64,000 nt of DNA from Caballeronia sp. LZ062 (GTDB lineage: Bacteria > Pseudomonadota > Gammaproteobacteria > Burkholderiales > Burkholderiaceae). Numbering within the stretch: the first letter of the stretch is position 1; every line of letters begins with the position of its first letter. The notes beneath the pieces are model-generated. The model made no database searches, was not told where the DNA came from, and was given only the letters and a program-made list of their open reading frames with translations. The DNA lies in NCBI RefSeq assembly GCF_031450785.1, contig NZ_JARTWB010000002.1, positions 1,116,001 to 1,180,000 on the forward strand. Direction: 5' to 3'. The position numbers and the translations under genes were made by a program. Below, in pieces: positions 17,537 to 26,826 of the stretch.

Positions 17537-17702
17537 AAGACGTTCCTCTTGCGTTTTTTGTGTGATATGCAGAAATCGCTGTCGGAAGTTCGACTAGCAA
17601 ACGGCGTGCGGGTTTCCGCGCCGTGCGGCATCACCGAAGCCGTCGTCAAGAGGTGTATCGAAGCGTGCCGCGACCGTGTCACGGCGCGCCTCGACGGGCG
17701 TT

Positions 17703-18059
17703 TCAGCGTTCCGCCTTGCAGGGAAACGCCTTGCCGAGCCCGAGCGACACCATCGTGGTGGCGTTGAAATTCGCCTTGTCGGGATTGTCCGCGATGTACT
17801 TGCGCACCGCGTCCGTCAGTTGTTGCGGCTTCACGTCGGCCGGCAGACAGAAGTACTGGCCGACCTGCGGCCCGGTCGTGCCGCCGATGGCTTCTATCGT
17901 GTTATAGACGCCGTCGGCCGCGCCTTCAATATAGGCGGCGCACGCGGTACGCGAGTTCGGATCGGTTTTGATACAGAGCTTGTTGAGATCGTTGCCGGTG
18001 AATGCGAACGCGCACACGGGCGTCGCAAGAGCACAGGCGATGGCGATTTCCCGCAGCAT
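17703..18059 (-). CDS. Rap1a/Tai-type immunity-like secreted protein
   Basis: This 118-residue protein has a signal peptide (about residues 1-19, ending CAFA) and starts at the ATG at 18059 behind AGGAAG. The mature part resembles the Rap1a/Tai family: a Cys-containing helical segment (LNKLCIKTD, RTACAAYIEGAADG) followed by FCLPADVKPQQL and a C-terminal amphipathic helix with a last Cys. Members such as Rap1a of Serratia and Tai4 neutralise peptidoglycan amidase effectors of type VI secretion. No effector or T6SS gene is visible within this window, so it is either an orphan immunity gene or a housekeeping relative. It lies 85 bp downstream of the ankyrin gene on the same strand. Confidence 0.75.
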   Translation of the reverse strand: MLREIAIACALATPVCAFAFTGNDLNKLCIKTDPNSRTACAAYIEGAADGVYNTIEAIGGTTGPQVGQYFCLPADVKPQQLTDAVRKYIADNPDKANFNATTMVSLGLGKAFPCKAER

Positions 18060-18144
18060 GGTCTTCCTTTTGTGTTGAGCGGCGGCGTATTGGAGCGAGG
18101 CGGCCGCGCCTGACCGCGCTCGCCCGGTTTCAGGCGTGGCGGTG

Positions 18145-18909
18145 CTATTTTGACCCATTTGCGCCGCTTTGAGCAGCGCCGCCTTGCATCGCGTCGAGGC
18201 GCGCCTGCAAGCCCTCGGCGACGTCTTTCTCGTTGTACTTCCGCGCGAAATCCACGGCGGTCATGCCGATCTGATTTTTCACCCGCAAATCCGCGCCCTG
18301 GTCGAGCAGCAGCTTGCACGTCGACAGATGACCGCCGCGCGCGGCCATCATGAGCGGCGTCGTGCCGTTCGGCGAACCGGCGTCGATATAGGCGGAGTGG
18401 TCGAGCAGAATCTTCACGATGTCGTCATGACCGTTGGTCGCCGCGTAGTGCAGTGGCGTCCAGCCCTTCTTGTTCACTTCGGCGTCTTTCGCGATCAGCA
18501 GATTCACGAACGTGGCGTCGCCGTTGAGCGCCGCGAGCATCATGGCGTTTTCGCCGGCGGAATCCAGCTTTTCGAGGTCCGTGTTCTGATTGTCGGCGAG
18601 TAGCTGGCCGACCTTGTCGGACTTCTCGCGCGCGGCGATCACGAGGAGCGGCGCGCCAGTGTTATCGACCGTGTTCGGGTCTGCGCCCTGCGCGAGCTGC
18701 TTCTTGACTTCGGACACGTCGTCGAACTTGACAGCCTTGATGAGCGAGTCCACGGAAGCGGCCCAGACCGGCTGCGCGAACGCGCATGCCGCGACGAGCG
18801 CGCCGGCGAAAAGTCCGCGCACGGCCGCGCGCCTGCCCGCCCGCAAAGCGGCCGGTTGCGTGTTTGCAGTCATCGCGGACTGAGTGGAAAGCATCGGGGA
18901 ATTGTTCAT
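18145..18909 (-). CDS. Ankyrin-repeat protein, exported
   Basis: The protein has 254 residues from the ATG at 18909, which GAAGG precedes; upstream in-frame starts add an Arg-rich tail that is unlikely to be real. A long N-region with RRAAVRG precedes a hydrophobic stretch ending in VWA at about residue 50, an export signal. Four to five ankyrin repeats follow. Clear ones are GWTPLHYAATNGHDDIVKIL and GTTPLMMAARGGHLSTCKLL. The C-terminal tail is Gly/Ala/Ser-rich. Ankyrin proteins in bacterial envelopes mediate protein contacts; the partner is unknown. It follows tatD by 55 bp and precedes the Tai-like gene. Confidence 0.85.
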   Translation of the reverse strand: MNNSPMLSTQSAMTANTQPAALRAGRRAAVRGLFAGALVAACAFAQPVWAASVDSLIKAVKFDDVSEVKKQLAQGADPNTVDNTGAPLLVIAAREKSDKVGQLLADNQNTDLEKLDSAGENAMMLAALNGDATFVNLLIAKDAEVNKKGWTPLHYAATNGHDDIVKILLDHSAYIDAGSPNGTTPLMMAARGGHLSTCKLLLDQGADLRVKNQIGMTAVDFARKYNEKDVAEGLQARLDAMQGGAAQSGANGSK

Positions 18910-18964
18910 AGTGGACCTTCGAATTGCCATGAAACGATGAATCGCGCCGCTTGCCCGGCAGTGC

Positions 18965-19753
18965 TCAGGCAGCCGCGCGCGCGATCTTGAAAAGCCGGAA
19001 GAAATTCTCGGTCGTGGCCTGCGCGACCGTCTCGTCCGTCTCTTCGCGCAATTGCGCGATGAAACGTCCGACATAACTCACGTACGCAGGTTCATTCGGC
19101 TTGCCGCGATACGGCACCGGCGCGAGATACGGCGAGTCGGTTTCGATCAGCAGACGGTCGAGCGGAACGCGCCGCGCCACGTCCTGCACGTCCGTCGCCT
19201 TCTTGAACGTGACGATGCCGGAGAGCGAGATGAAGAAGTTTTGCGCAAGCGCCGCTTCGGCTACGTTCCACGGCTCGGTGAAGCAGTGCATCACGCCGCC
19301 CGGCACGCTCGCGCGCTCCTCTTCCATGATGCGCAGCGTGTCTTCCGACGACGACCGCGTATGGATGATGAGCGGCTTGCCCGTCGCGTGCGCGGCGCGG
19401 ATATGCGTGCGAAACCGCTCGCGCTGCCATTCCATGTTGGCGATGCTGCGGCCTTCGAGCCGATAGTAGTCGAGTCCCGTCTCGCCAATCGCGCAGACTT
19501 TCGGATGCGCCGCCAGTTCGACAAGTTCCGCGACGCTCGGCTCTTTTGCGTCCTCGTGGTCCGGATGCACGCCGACCGACGCGTACACGTTCTCGCATCG
19601 CTCGGCGATATCGAGCACCGAGGGCAGCGTCTCCAGATCCACCGACACGCATAGCGCGTGTGTGACGGCGTGCGCGCGCATCTTGTCGAGCACGTCCGGC
19701 AGACGATCGGCCAGGCCTTCGAAATTGATGTGACAGTGCGAATCGACGAACAT
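18965..19753 (-). CDS. tatD: TatD-family metal-dependent hydrolase
   Basis: A 262-residue amidohydrolase of the TatD/YcfH DNase type. Metal-binding motifs are visible in order: HCHINFEG near the N-terminus, VGVHPDHED, GETGLDYYR, HTRSSS, MHCFTE and the C-terminal ETDSPYLAP. The family acts as magnesium-dependent 3'-5' exonuclease or deoxyribonuclease. Placement after holB and tmk is conserved in many proteobacteria (ycfH follows holB in E. coli). It is 13 bp after the GNAT gene, which here separates holB and tatD. Confidence 0.93.
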   Translation of the reverse strand: MFVDSHCHINFEGLADRLPDVLDKMRAHAVTHALCVSVDLETLPSVLDIAERCENVYASVGVHPDHEDAKEPSVAELVELAAHPKVCAIGETGLDYYRLEGRSIANMEWQRERFRTHIRAAHATGKPLIIHTRSSSEDTLRIMEEERASVPGGVMHCFTEPWNVAEAALAQNFFISLSGIVTFKKATDVQDVARRVPLDRLLIETDSPYLAPVPYRGKPNEPAYVSYVGRFIAQLREETDETVAQATTENFFRLFKIARAAA

Positions 19754-19766
19754 CCCGTGCTCCTTG

Positions 19767-20303
19767 CTACTGGTTCTGACTCAGGCCGTTTTTTCGTTGC
19801 GGTGCGCCTTCCAGCCGCAAGCCGAGAATGACGAGATCGCGCTCCACGCCGTCCAGCACCGCGACGCGCGGCAGCGTGCCCCATGCTTCGAAGCCGAAGC
19901 TCGCGAAAAGCCTCATGCTCGGCTCGTTGTGGCCGAAGACGAAGCCAAGGACAGTGTCGACCTTCAGCGACGGCGCTTTATCGAGTGCCTCGCGCAGCAG
20001 CTGCTTGCCGAGACCCTTGCCACGCGCGCGCTCGTCCAGATAAATGCTGACTTCGACCGTGCGCGCATACGCCGGACGGCCGTAGAAATCCGAAAAACTC
20101 AGCCACGCAATCACCGAGCCGCCCTCTTCCACCACCCACAGCGGGCGCGCGTCCGGGCCGTGCGAACGGAACCACGCGAGACGGCTTTCGACGCTGACCG
20201 GATCGAGGTCCGCAGTGACTTGCCGCGAGGCGATCGTCGAATTGTAGATGGCGACGATGGCGGGCAGATCGTCGAGGGTGGCGTCGCGATACGTGAGACT
20301 CAT
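19767..20303 (-). CDS. GNAT-family N-acetyltransferase, phosphinothricin acetyltransferase-like
   Basis: A 178-residue acetyltransferase beginning MSLTYRDATLDDLPAI at the ATG at 20303. A TTG start 27 bases upstream is possible but adds non-family residues. The acetyl-CoA binding motif is ERARGKGLGKQLL at about residues 90-102, and the SFSDFYGRPAYARTVEVSIYL segment is typical of the phosphinothricin and methionine sulfoximine acetyltransferase group. The substrate is unknown. It is inserted between holB and tatD with short gaps (31 and 13 bp), so it is probably cotranscribed. Confidence 0.85.
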   Translation of the reverse strand: MSLTYRDATLDDLPAIVAIYNSTIASRQVTADLDPVSVESRLAWFRSHGPDARPLWVVEEGGSVIAWLSFSDFYGRPAYARTVEVSIYLDERARGKGLGKQLLREALDKAPSLKVDTVLGFVFGHNEPSMRLFASFGFEAWGTLPRVAVLDGVERDLVILGLRLEGAPQRKNGLSQNQ

Positions 20304-20334
20304 GGGTGGTAGCGTTTCGGAATCGAACAAAGGA

Positions 20335-21381
20335 TCAGGCGGTGAAGATCCCGCGATACGCGAGAAACAGTTCTTCGAAAACGAGCCGCGCGTTCAGCGG
20401 ATGGTTCTCCACCGCGCGCTGGCGCGTGACGGCCTTGATGCAACGGGCGAGCGCGGCGGGATCGGCGCTTTGCGCGCAGCGCGCGAGCGCCTTGGCCGCG
20501 CCGGGGAAATAGCGCGGCCGGCCGGCGGTGCGCTGTGCGAGCACGTCGTAGAGCCAGCGTTGCAGCCAGCCGAGAACCATCGGCACCGGCAGCTTCTGCA
20601 GGTTTTCGCCGCACGCGAACGCGTCGCAGTTCGGGCCTGCGGCAAGCTGTGCAAGCGTGAAATCGCGCAGCGCGCGGTTTTCATCGTGCGCGAGAGCAAG
20701 CGCCGTGAGCGGCGCGCCGCCCGCTTCGGCAAGCAGGCTGGCGGCATCGTCCACGCCTTGCGACGCGAGCCAGGCACGCGCCGCATCGGCGTCGGGCAGG
20801 CTCATCGGCCATTGGCGGCAGCGGCTGATGATGGTCGGCAAGAGCCGGTCTATTCTCGCCGACACGAGCAGAAACACGACGCCCGACGGCGGCTCTTCGA
20901 GCGTCTTCAAAAGCGCGTTCGACGCCGCGACATTGAGCGCCTCGGCGGGATACAGCAGCACGACGCGCAAGCCCCCGCGATGCGAGCCGACGCCGCAGAA
21001 GTCCAGCAGCGCGCGCACCTGCTCGATCTTGATCTCCTTGCTGGGCGCGCGCGATTTCTTGCCTTCGCCATCGTCGGCTTTTTCAGCCGATGCGTCGTCC
21101 GCCGCGGCCGATCCTGGCAGCGCGGCGAGCGCGGCGAGCGCCTCGGGCAGCACGGCGCGGAAATCAGGGTGATTGCCTTGCGAGAACCACAGGCACGCGC
21201 GGCACGTGCCGCACGGTTCGCCGTTGCCGGCGGGCGTCTCGCACAACAGACCCTGCGCGAGATGCTGCGCGAACTGCAACTTGCCGATGCCCGCCTCTCC
21301 GTGCAGCAGGAGCGCGTGCGGCCAGTGCGCGCGCAGTTGCTGCAGGCGTTGCCAGTCGTCGGTTTGCCAGGGGTAGATCAT
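20335..21381 (-). CDS. holB: DNA polymerase III subunit delta'
   Basis: A 348-residue clamp-loader subunit. The N-terminal AAA+ domain has a Walker A-like GEAGIGK (residues 28-34) and a zinc-binding cluster with Cys at CETPAG, CGTC and RACLWF. VVLLYPAEALNVAASNALLKTLEEPP and SRIDRLL-type segments are typical of delta'. The protein has an Asp/Ala/Lys-rich insert (about residues 90-115), common in Burkholderia. It loads the beta clamp with delta and gamma/tau. It is 19 bp downstream of tmk, in the mltG-tmk-holB order. Confidence 0.95.
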   Translation of the reverse strand: MIYPWQTDDWQRLQQLRAHWPHALLLHGEAGIGKLQFAQHLAQGLLCETPAGNGEPCGTCRACLWFSQGNHPDFRAVLPEALAALAALPGSAAADDASAEKADDGEGKKSRAPSKEIKIEQVRALLDFCGVGSHRGGLRVVLLYPAEALNVAASNALLKTLEEPPSGVVFLLVSARIDRLLPTIISRCRQWPMSLPDADAARAWLASQGVDDAASLLAEAGGAPLTALALAHDENRALRDFTLAQLAAGPNCDAFACGENLQKLPVPMVLGWLQRWLYDVLAQRTAGRPRYFPGAAKALARCAQSADPAALARCIKAVTRQRAVENHPLNARLVFEELFLAYRGIFTA

Positions 21382-21400
21382 CGCTCGAGTGTCGTGAGAA

Positions 21401-22024
21401 TCAGAGGCCCGCGATCACGTCTTTCAGACGCTCGCGGATCGCGCCGATGGGCTGGGTGGAATCGACGATGACGAAGCGCTCCGGCGATTCCGCCGCGCGG
21501 CGCAGATATTCGGCACGCGTGCGCTCGAAGAACGCGTCCGACTCGCTTTCGAACTTGTCCGGCGCGCGCGCGGCCGAGCGGCGGTCGCTCGCGGTCTCGG
21601 TCGGCACGTCGAAGAGCACAGTGAGATCCGGATGAAAACCGCCCTGCACCCACCGCTCCAGCGCCTCCAGCTTGTCGCGCGGCAGACCGCGCCCGCCGCC
21701 CTGATAGGCGAACGTCGCATCCGAGAAGCGGTCGGACAGCACCCAGTCGCCGCGCGCGAGCGCCGGTTCGATCACCTGCGCGAGATGCTCGCGGCGCGCC
21801 GCGAACATCAGAAGCGCCTCGGTTTCCAGGTCCATCGGCTGATTCAGCAGCATGCCGCGCAGCGTTTCGCCGAGCGCGGTGCCGCCGGGTTCCCGCGTCA
21901 TCACGACATGGCGGCCGCTACCCGCGATCTTCTCTTCCAGTTGCTGGCGGAACCAGTCGAGATGCGTGGTCTTGCCCGCGCCGTCGATGCCTTCGAACGT
22001 GATGAATGTGCCGCGCGCCATCAT
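21401..22024 (-). CDS. tmk: Thymidylate kinase
   Basis: A 207-residue kinase that converts dTMP to dTDP. The P-loop [11 protein letters not shown] spans about residues 10-20, the DR-containing motif [19 protein letters not shown] includes the conserved DR pair and lid region, and [12 protein letters not shown] follows. The start codon ATG at 22024 overlaps the mltG TGA in ATGA, and a second ATG directly follows. Translational coupling with mltG is likely. Confidence 0.96.
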   Translation of the reverse strand: MMARGTFITFEGIDGAGKTTHLDWFRQQLEEKIAGSGRHVVMTREPGGTALGETLRGMLLNQPMDLETEALLMFAARREHLAQVIEPALARGDWVLSDRFSDATFAYQGGGRGLPRDKLEALERWVQGGFHPDLTVLFDVPTETASDRRSAARAPDKFESESDAFFERTRAEYLRRAAESPERFVIVDSTQPIGAIRERLKDVIAGL

Positions 22025-23031
22025 TGACCCCGGATGTACTTGTCGACGGCCTTGTTGTGGTCGCCCAGATTGTCGGAAAAGATGCTGCTGCCGTCGCCGC
22101 GCGCCACGAAATACAGCGCGCTGCTCGGCGCGGGGTTCAGCGTGGCGCTGAGCGCGGCCACGCCCGGCAGCGCGATCGGCGTCGGCGGCAGGCCCATGCG
22201 CGTGTAGGTATTGTACGGAGTGTCCGTCTGCAGGTCCTTTTTCTTCAGATGGCCTTCATACGTCGCGCCGAGCCCGTAGATCACGCTCGGGTCCGTCTGG
22301 AGCGGCATGCCGATGCGCAGCCGGTTCGCGAACACGGCGGCCACGAGCGGCCGGTCGGAGGCCCGCCCCGTCTCCTTCTCGACGATCGACGCCATGATCA
22401 GCGCCTCGTAAGGCGTCTTGTACGGCAGATTCGGCGCGCGCGTCGCCCACGCTTCCGCCAGGCGCTTTTGCATCGTGCGGTACGCCCGCTTGTAGACGGC
22501 GAGGTCGCTCGTGCCCTTGTCGAAGAGATAGGTGTCGGGGAAAAAGAGTCCTTCGGCCGACGGCTTGTCCGCTTCCGTCGCGCCGATGGCTTTCAGCAAG
22601 TCGATATCGCTCATGCCGGCCGTGTCGTGCGTGAGCGCCGGGTTGCCGTCCAGTTCGCTGCGCATTTTCTGCAGCGTCCACCCTTCGATGACCGTCGCCA
22701 CGTATTCGTTCACGTCGCCGCGCGCGATTTTTTGCAGCACCTCGTATGGCGTGATGCCGCTTTTGAACGCGTAATTGCCGGATTTGAGCTGCGCCGACAG
22801 GCCGAGCACGCGCGTCATCAGCACGAAGAGCTCGGGCTCGACAGGCACGCCGCCGCGATTCAACTGGGCGCTCACGCTGCGCAGGCTGCTATGAGGCTTG
22901 ATGGTGACATCGAGTTCGGCGGGGGAAAGCGGCATCGGCCGATTGGCCCAGTAGTAGACGCCGCCCGCGACGGCCGCTGCGAGTATCGCGGCGAGCAGCG
23001 CGGCCACGACGCATTTCTTCAGGAAAGACAC
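22021..23031 (-). CDS. mltG: Endolytic transglycosylase MltG
   Basis: A 336-residue YceG-like protein anchored by one N-terminal helix (about residues 7-27). It cleaves nascent peptidoglycan strands in the periplasm and acts as a terminase of glycan polymerisation. A LysM-like region is followed by the catalytic segment [10 protein letters not shown], whose Glu at 218/220 matches the known catalytic Glu218 of E. coli. The [17 protein letters not shown] and [15 protein letters not shown] motifs are conserved. It is divergent from the plus-strand genes at 23.3 kb and heads the mltG-tmk-holB run. Confidence 0.95.
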   Translation of the reverse strand: MSFLKKCVVAALLAAILAAAVAGGVYYWANRPMPLSPAELDVTIKPHSSLRSVSAQLNRGGVPVEPELFVLMTRVLGLSAQLKSGNYAFKSGITPYEVLQKIARGDVNEYVATVIEGWTLQKMRSELDGNPALTHDTAGMSDIDLLKAIGATEADKPSAEGLFFPDTYLFDKGTSDLAVYKRAYRTMQKRLAEAWATRAPNLPYKTPYEALIMASIVEKETGRASDRPLVAAVFANRLRIGMPLQTDPSVIYGLGATYEGHLKKKDLQTDTPYNTYTRMGLPPTPIALPGVAALSATLNPAPSSALYFVARGDGSSIFSDNLGDHNKAVDKYIRGQ

Positions 23032-23286
23032 GACGAATAGAGGCAGTAGTGAAGTAATGACGGAGACGAGCGCGCGACCGGATCAGCGTGCGGCTCTCCC
23101 TTTTAGCAGCCGTTCGGCCGATTTCGACCCGTATTGTATAGATGTGGCCATGCTTCGGTCATAGCAGAGCCGGGCGCGGGCCTCGAACGACCGGGCGAAT
23201 GCGGCACGGCACTTGCGACCCATTCAATAAGCAGGCGATGAGCGTCTGCCCTTCATTTGTGGAGAACGAACAAGGAGGAAGAGATC

Positions 23287-23586
23287 ATGAGCAAGGCAAT
23301 GAGCACATTGATCGCGGCGGTCGCCGCACTGACGCTGTCCGGCGGCGCGTTCGCGCAGGCGGGCGGTGGCTCGACCGGCAGCACCGCCAGTCCGGCCAAT
23401 CAGGTCAACGGCGCGACAAGCGGCGGCTACGGCTCGCCGGGCGCGACCAACTCCGGCAGCGGCACGTCCGGCGGCGCGCCGAACTCGGGCCTGCCGAGTG
23501 CCACGAACGGTACGGCGACCAGCACCCCGCCCCCGAGCAACAACACGCTCGCCACGCCGAGCGTTAGGTCGCCGGCTGCGCAATAA
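23287..23586 (+). CDS. Small secreted Gly/Ser/Asn/Thr-rich protein
   Basis: A 99-residue protein starting at the ATG at 23287, behind a strong AGGAGGAAG. A signal peptide (residues 1-22, ending AFA) is followed by a mature part of about 77 residues made almost only of Gly, Ser, Ala, Thr, Asn and Pro. It has one Arg near the C-terminus and no Asp, Glu or Lys. It has no Cys and should be intrinsically disordered. I do not recognise a function; similar low-complexity exported proteins occur in Burkholderia. The gene stands alone between mltG (divergent) and ygfZ. Confidence 0.75.
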   Translation: MSKAMSTLIAAVAALTLSGGAFAQAGGGSTGSTASPANQVNGATSGGYGSPGATNSGSGTSGGAPNSGLPSATNGTATSTPPPSNNTLATPSVRSPAAQ

Positions 23587-24003
23587 GCAACAGTAGCTGG
23601 CATCGAGCGCGTTGCCGGAGCGGACTCGCCCGGCGACGCGCAGCCGCGACGCCGGCGTTCGGCTGCGTCGTCGATTGCGCTGGGGTCATCGAGAGGCCAC
23701 CGCATCCGGCACAACCTCGGCGGGTTCTGCTGCGCACCGGTTCAGTGGCTCGCGCCGTTGATCGTCACGAATCGAGCGCACTGCCGACGCGCTTTTTCGT
23801 CAAGATTCTCGTCAAGTTCTCGCCAAGCGCCGAGCCTTACGGCTGCGCTCACCGTAGAAGACTGCACCGGGCGAATCATCCTTCCCTGCCGCGCGCCCTT
23901 CGACCCGCAAAAACACGCCCCGCCCAAGACCCATATAATGACCTGCCCACCTGCGCTGGGCCGGATGTACCGGCCGCGTCCCTAGCATCGACACATCGTC
24001 CTT
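23587..24003. other. Intergenic region before ygfZ
   Basis: This stretch of 417 bp has no convincing gene. It presumably holds the end of the small secreted protein transcript and the ygfZ promoter. No clear -35/-10 pair, terminator or repeat was found. Short open frames on either strand lack codon bias and ribosome binding sites. Confidence 0.6.
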
Positions 24004-24990
24004 ATGAATTCCGAGACCAGTACCCTTCCCGCCGCCGATTTCGAAGCCCTCCGGACCGCGGGCGTCCACATGCCGCTCACGCAGTTCGGCGTGATCGACG
24101 TGAAAGGCGAAGACGCAGTCGCCTTTCTGCATAACCAGCTCACGAACGACGTCCAGCATCTCGATGCCTCCACCGCGCGCCTCGCGGGCTATTGCTCCGC
24201 GAAGGGCCGGCTGCTCGGCTCGTTCCTGATGTGGCGTACAGCCGACGCCGTGCGTCTCTTGATCTCGCAGGACATTCAGGCGCCCGTGCAAAAGCGCCTG
24301 TCGATGTTCGTGCTGCGCGCGAAGGCGAAGCTCTCCGACGCGACGCCCGAAGTCGCCGCTGTCGGCTTCGCGGGCGATGTGCGCGCGGCGCTCTCGGGCA
24401 TCTTCGACGCGCTGCCGGACGGCGTCCACGTGAAGGTGGAAGGCCCGCACGGCGCGCTGATCCGCGTGCCGGATGCCGCAAGCCGGCCGCGCTTTCTGTG
24501 GGTCGGTCCGAAGGCCGACATCGAGGCGCACCTGCCGACGCTCGACGAGAAGCTCAGGCGCGCGCCCGCCGAGCTCTGGGACTGGCTCGACATTCACGCG
24601 GGCGAGCCGCGCATCACGCAACCGACTGTCGAGCAATTCGTCCCGCAGATGGTCAATTTCGACGTGCTCGGCGGCGTCAACTTCAAGAAAGGCTGTTATC
24701 CAGGGCAGGAAGTGGTGGCGCGCAGCCAGTATCGCGGCACCATCAAGCGGCGCACGGCGCTCGCGCACGGCGAAACGGCCACGCCCGGCGCGGCGCTCTT
24801 TCATTCCGACGATCCCGGCCAGCCGTGCGGCATGGTCGTCAACGCGGCGCCGGCCGAAGGCGGCGGTGTCGATTGTCTGGTGGAAATCAAGCTCGCGGCG
24901 CTCGATAACGGCTCCGTGCACGTCGGTTCCGTCGACGGTGCGCGCCTCGACTTTCTGCCGCTGCCCTACGCGTTTCCTGCGGACGTCTGA
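24004..24990 (+). CDS. ygfZ: Folate-binding tRNA-modification and Fe-S protein YgfZ
   Basis: A 328-residue member of the GcvT/YgfZ family that supports Fe-S enzymes such as MiaB in a folate-dependent way. The signature KKGCYPGQEVVAR contains the essential Cys at residue 231. The N-terminal LTQFGVIDVKGEDAVAFLHNQLTND segment is typical of the family. It lies divergent to mltG, a common arrangement in this group, and only 6 bp precedes the next gene, so the two are probably cotranscribed. Confidence 0.93.
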   Translation: MNSETSTLPAADFEALRTAGVHMPLTQFGVIDVKGEDAVAFLHNQLTNDVQHLDASTARLAGYCSAKGRLLGSFLMWRTADAVRLLISQDIQAPVQKRLSMFVLRAKAKLSDATPEVAAVGFAGDVRAALSGIFDALPDGVHVKVEGPHGALIRVPDAASRPRFLWVGPKADIEAHLPTLDEKLRRAPAELWDWLDIHAGEPRITQPTVEQFVPQMVNFDVLGGVNFKKGCYPGQEVVARSQYRGTIKRRTALAHGETATPGAALFHSDDPGQPCGMVVNAAPAEGGGVDCLVEIKLAALDNGSVHVGSVDGARLDFLPLPYAFPADV

Positions 24991-24996
24991 GCGCCC

Positions 24997-25815
24997 ATGT
25001 GCCTGATCGTATTCGACTGGCAACCCGGCGCGCGTTCCGACGACGGCCGCGCGCTGCTGACGCTTGCCGCCAACCGGGACGAGTTCTTCCGCCGCGACGC
25101 CCAGCCGATGCACTGGTGGACCGATGCGCCCGGCGTGCTGGCCGGCCGCGACATCACCGGCGGCGGAACATGGCTCGGCGTGAGCCGCGACGGTCGCTTC
25201 GCGGCGCTCACCAACTATCGCGCGCCGAGCGAAATGCGCCCTGATGCGCCCACCCGCGGCACGCTCGTAAGCGCGTTTCTTTCGGGCGAACGCGAAGCGC
25301 CGCTGGACTATCTGCGGCGCGTCGCCGAGCAAGGGCATCGCTATAACGGCTTTAACTTGCTTTGCGGCGATTTCACGCGACGCGAGCTCGGCTGGTACGG
25401 CAATCGTGCCGATGCGCCGCCCACGTTGCTCGACGCCGGCGTGCACGGTCTGTCGAACAGCCTGCTCAATACGCCATGGCCGAAGCTCGTCGTGCAGCGT
25501 CAGGCGCTCGCGGACCTCATTCGCGCAGACGAACATCCGACGCTCGATGTGCTGATCGACACGCTGCGCGATCCGCGCATCGCCGATGACGAACATCTGC
25601 CGTCCACGGGCATTTCGATCGAGCGGGAGCGCGTGCTGTCGGCGGCGTTCATCGAGACGCCCGAATACGGCACGCGCAGCACGACTGCCCTGCGCGTGCT
25701 GCCGACTGCACGCGGCCTTTCGCTCTCGATCAAGGAACGCAGCGATGACGACGGCTCGCATCGCATCGTCAGGCCGGGGAATGTGGAGCGGGCGTTTTCG
25801 TTTGAGATTGCGTAA
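24997..25815 (+). CDS. NRDE-family (TANGO2-like) protein
   Basis: A 272-residue protein with the N-terminal MCLIVFDW start and the NRDE motif (AANRDEFFRRDA) that names the family. Further conserved parts are GGTWLGVSRDGRFAALTNYR and GLSNSLLNTPWPK. The N-terminal Cys2 suggests an Ntn-hydrolase-like fold once Met is removed, but no activity is established; human TANGO2 is linked to lipid and haem handling. It is cotranscribed with ygfZ and converges on the next gene with a 3-bp spacer between stop codons. Confidence 0.88.
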   Translation: MCLIVFDWQPGARSDDGRALLTLAANRDEFFRRDAQPMHWWTDAPGVLAGRDITGGGTWLGVSRDGRFAALTNYRAPSEMRPDAPTRGTLVSAFLSGEREAPLDYLRRVAEQGHRYNGFNLLCGDFTRRELGWYGNRADAPPTLLDAGVHGLSNSLLNTPWPKLVVQRQALADLIRADEHPTLDVLIDTLRDPRIADDEHLPSTGISIERERVLSAAFIETPEYGTRSTTALRVLPTARGLSLSIKERSDDDGSHRIVRPGNVERAFSFEIA

Positions 25816-25818
25816 GGC

Positions 25819-26775
25819 TCAGCTTCCGAACGCCGCCTTCAGCGCCCGCACCGCATCCGCATGTGCCTGCGCCACTTCCGGCACGAAGCCGCCCATCTTG
25901 AAGAACTCGTGGATCATGCCTTCATAGCGCGCGAGCGTCACCGGTACGCCCGCGGCTTCCAGCTTCGCCGCATATGCGATGTCTTCGTCGTAGAGCGGAT
26001 CGTGGTCCGCCGCCGCGATCCACGCCGGCGCGACGCCCGCGAAATCCGGCTGGCCGCCCGCTGCATCGAGCGGGGCGAAGCGCCAGTCGTCGCGGTCGCG
26101 GTCATCGCGCAGATACTGAGCGAAGAACCACTGAATGGTCTCGCCCGACAACAGATAGCCTTGCGCGAGACGCGCATGCGATTCGCTCTCTTGCCGCGCG
26201 CTCGTGCCCGGATAGATCAGCAGTTGCAGCCGCAGCGCGATGCCTGCGTCGCGCGCCAGCACCGCGCAGACGGTGGCGAGCGTGCCGCCCGCGCTGTCGC
26301 CGCCGATCGCGAGCCGCGCCGGATCGATGCCGAGCATCGGCGCTTCGCGCGCAAGCCATTGCAGCGCGTCGAAGGCGTCGTTCACGGCGACCGGGAACTT
26401 GTGCTCCGGCGCCAGCCGGTAATCGACCGAAACGACTGTGCAGCGCGCGTCGTGCGCGAACTTGCGGCAGAGCGCATCGTGCGTCGCGATGCTGCCCACC
26501 GTGAAGCCGCCGCCATGCAGATAGAGCAGCGCGGGCGCAGGCTCGGCCCAACTCGGCGCGACGGAATGGTAGACGCGCACGCCGATCTCGCCGCCATCGC
26601 GCGTGGCAATGCGCATATCCTCGACGCTGTGCAACGGCAACGGCGCGATATCGAGGATGGGCGCGCTCATCGCATAGGCGGCGCGCGCTTCGTCGGGCGT
26701 GAGCGTGTGATACGGCGGACGGTTCGCGCGCGCGACCATTTCTAGGATCTGCGCGATCTTGGGATTGAGCGGCAT
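25819..26775 (-). CDS. HSL-type alpha/beta hydrolase (carboxylesterase)
   Basis: A 318-residue cytoplasmic hydrolase of the hormone-sensitive lipase group. The oxyanion motif HGGG is at residues 87-90. The nucleophile motif GDSAGG places the catalytic Ser at 161. The Asp lies in ADHDPLYDED and the His in EGMIHEFFKM, completing the triad. It probably hydrolyses short-chain esters. It is the last gene of the lipid cluster, 51 bp after the SDR gene. Confidence 0.92.
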   Translation of the reverse strand: MPLNPKIAQILEMVARANRPPYHTLTPDEARAAYAMSAPILDIAPLPLHSVEDMRIATRDGGEIGVRVYHSVAPSWAEPAPALLYLHGGGFTVGSIATHDALCRKFAHDARCTVVSVDYRLAPEHKFPVAVNDAFDALQWLAREAPMLGIDPARLAIGGDSAGGTLATVCAVLARDAGIALRLQLLIYPGTSARQESESHARLAQGYLLSGETIQWFFAQYLRDDRDRDDWRFAPLDAAGGQPDFAGVAPAWIAAADHDPLYDEDIAYAAKLEAAGVPVTLARYEGMIHEFFKMGGFVPEVAQAHADAVRALKAAFGS

Positions 26776-26826
26776 CGGGCAAGCGCGAGGCGGATACGAA
26801 GGCTCACGATAATGCCACGAACGCCG

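Noticed and set aside
23742..23927. A short minus-strand frame in the ygfZ upstream region.
   Set aside because: No ribosome site, no codon bias and no recognisable sequence.
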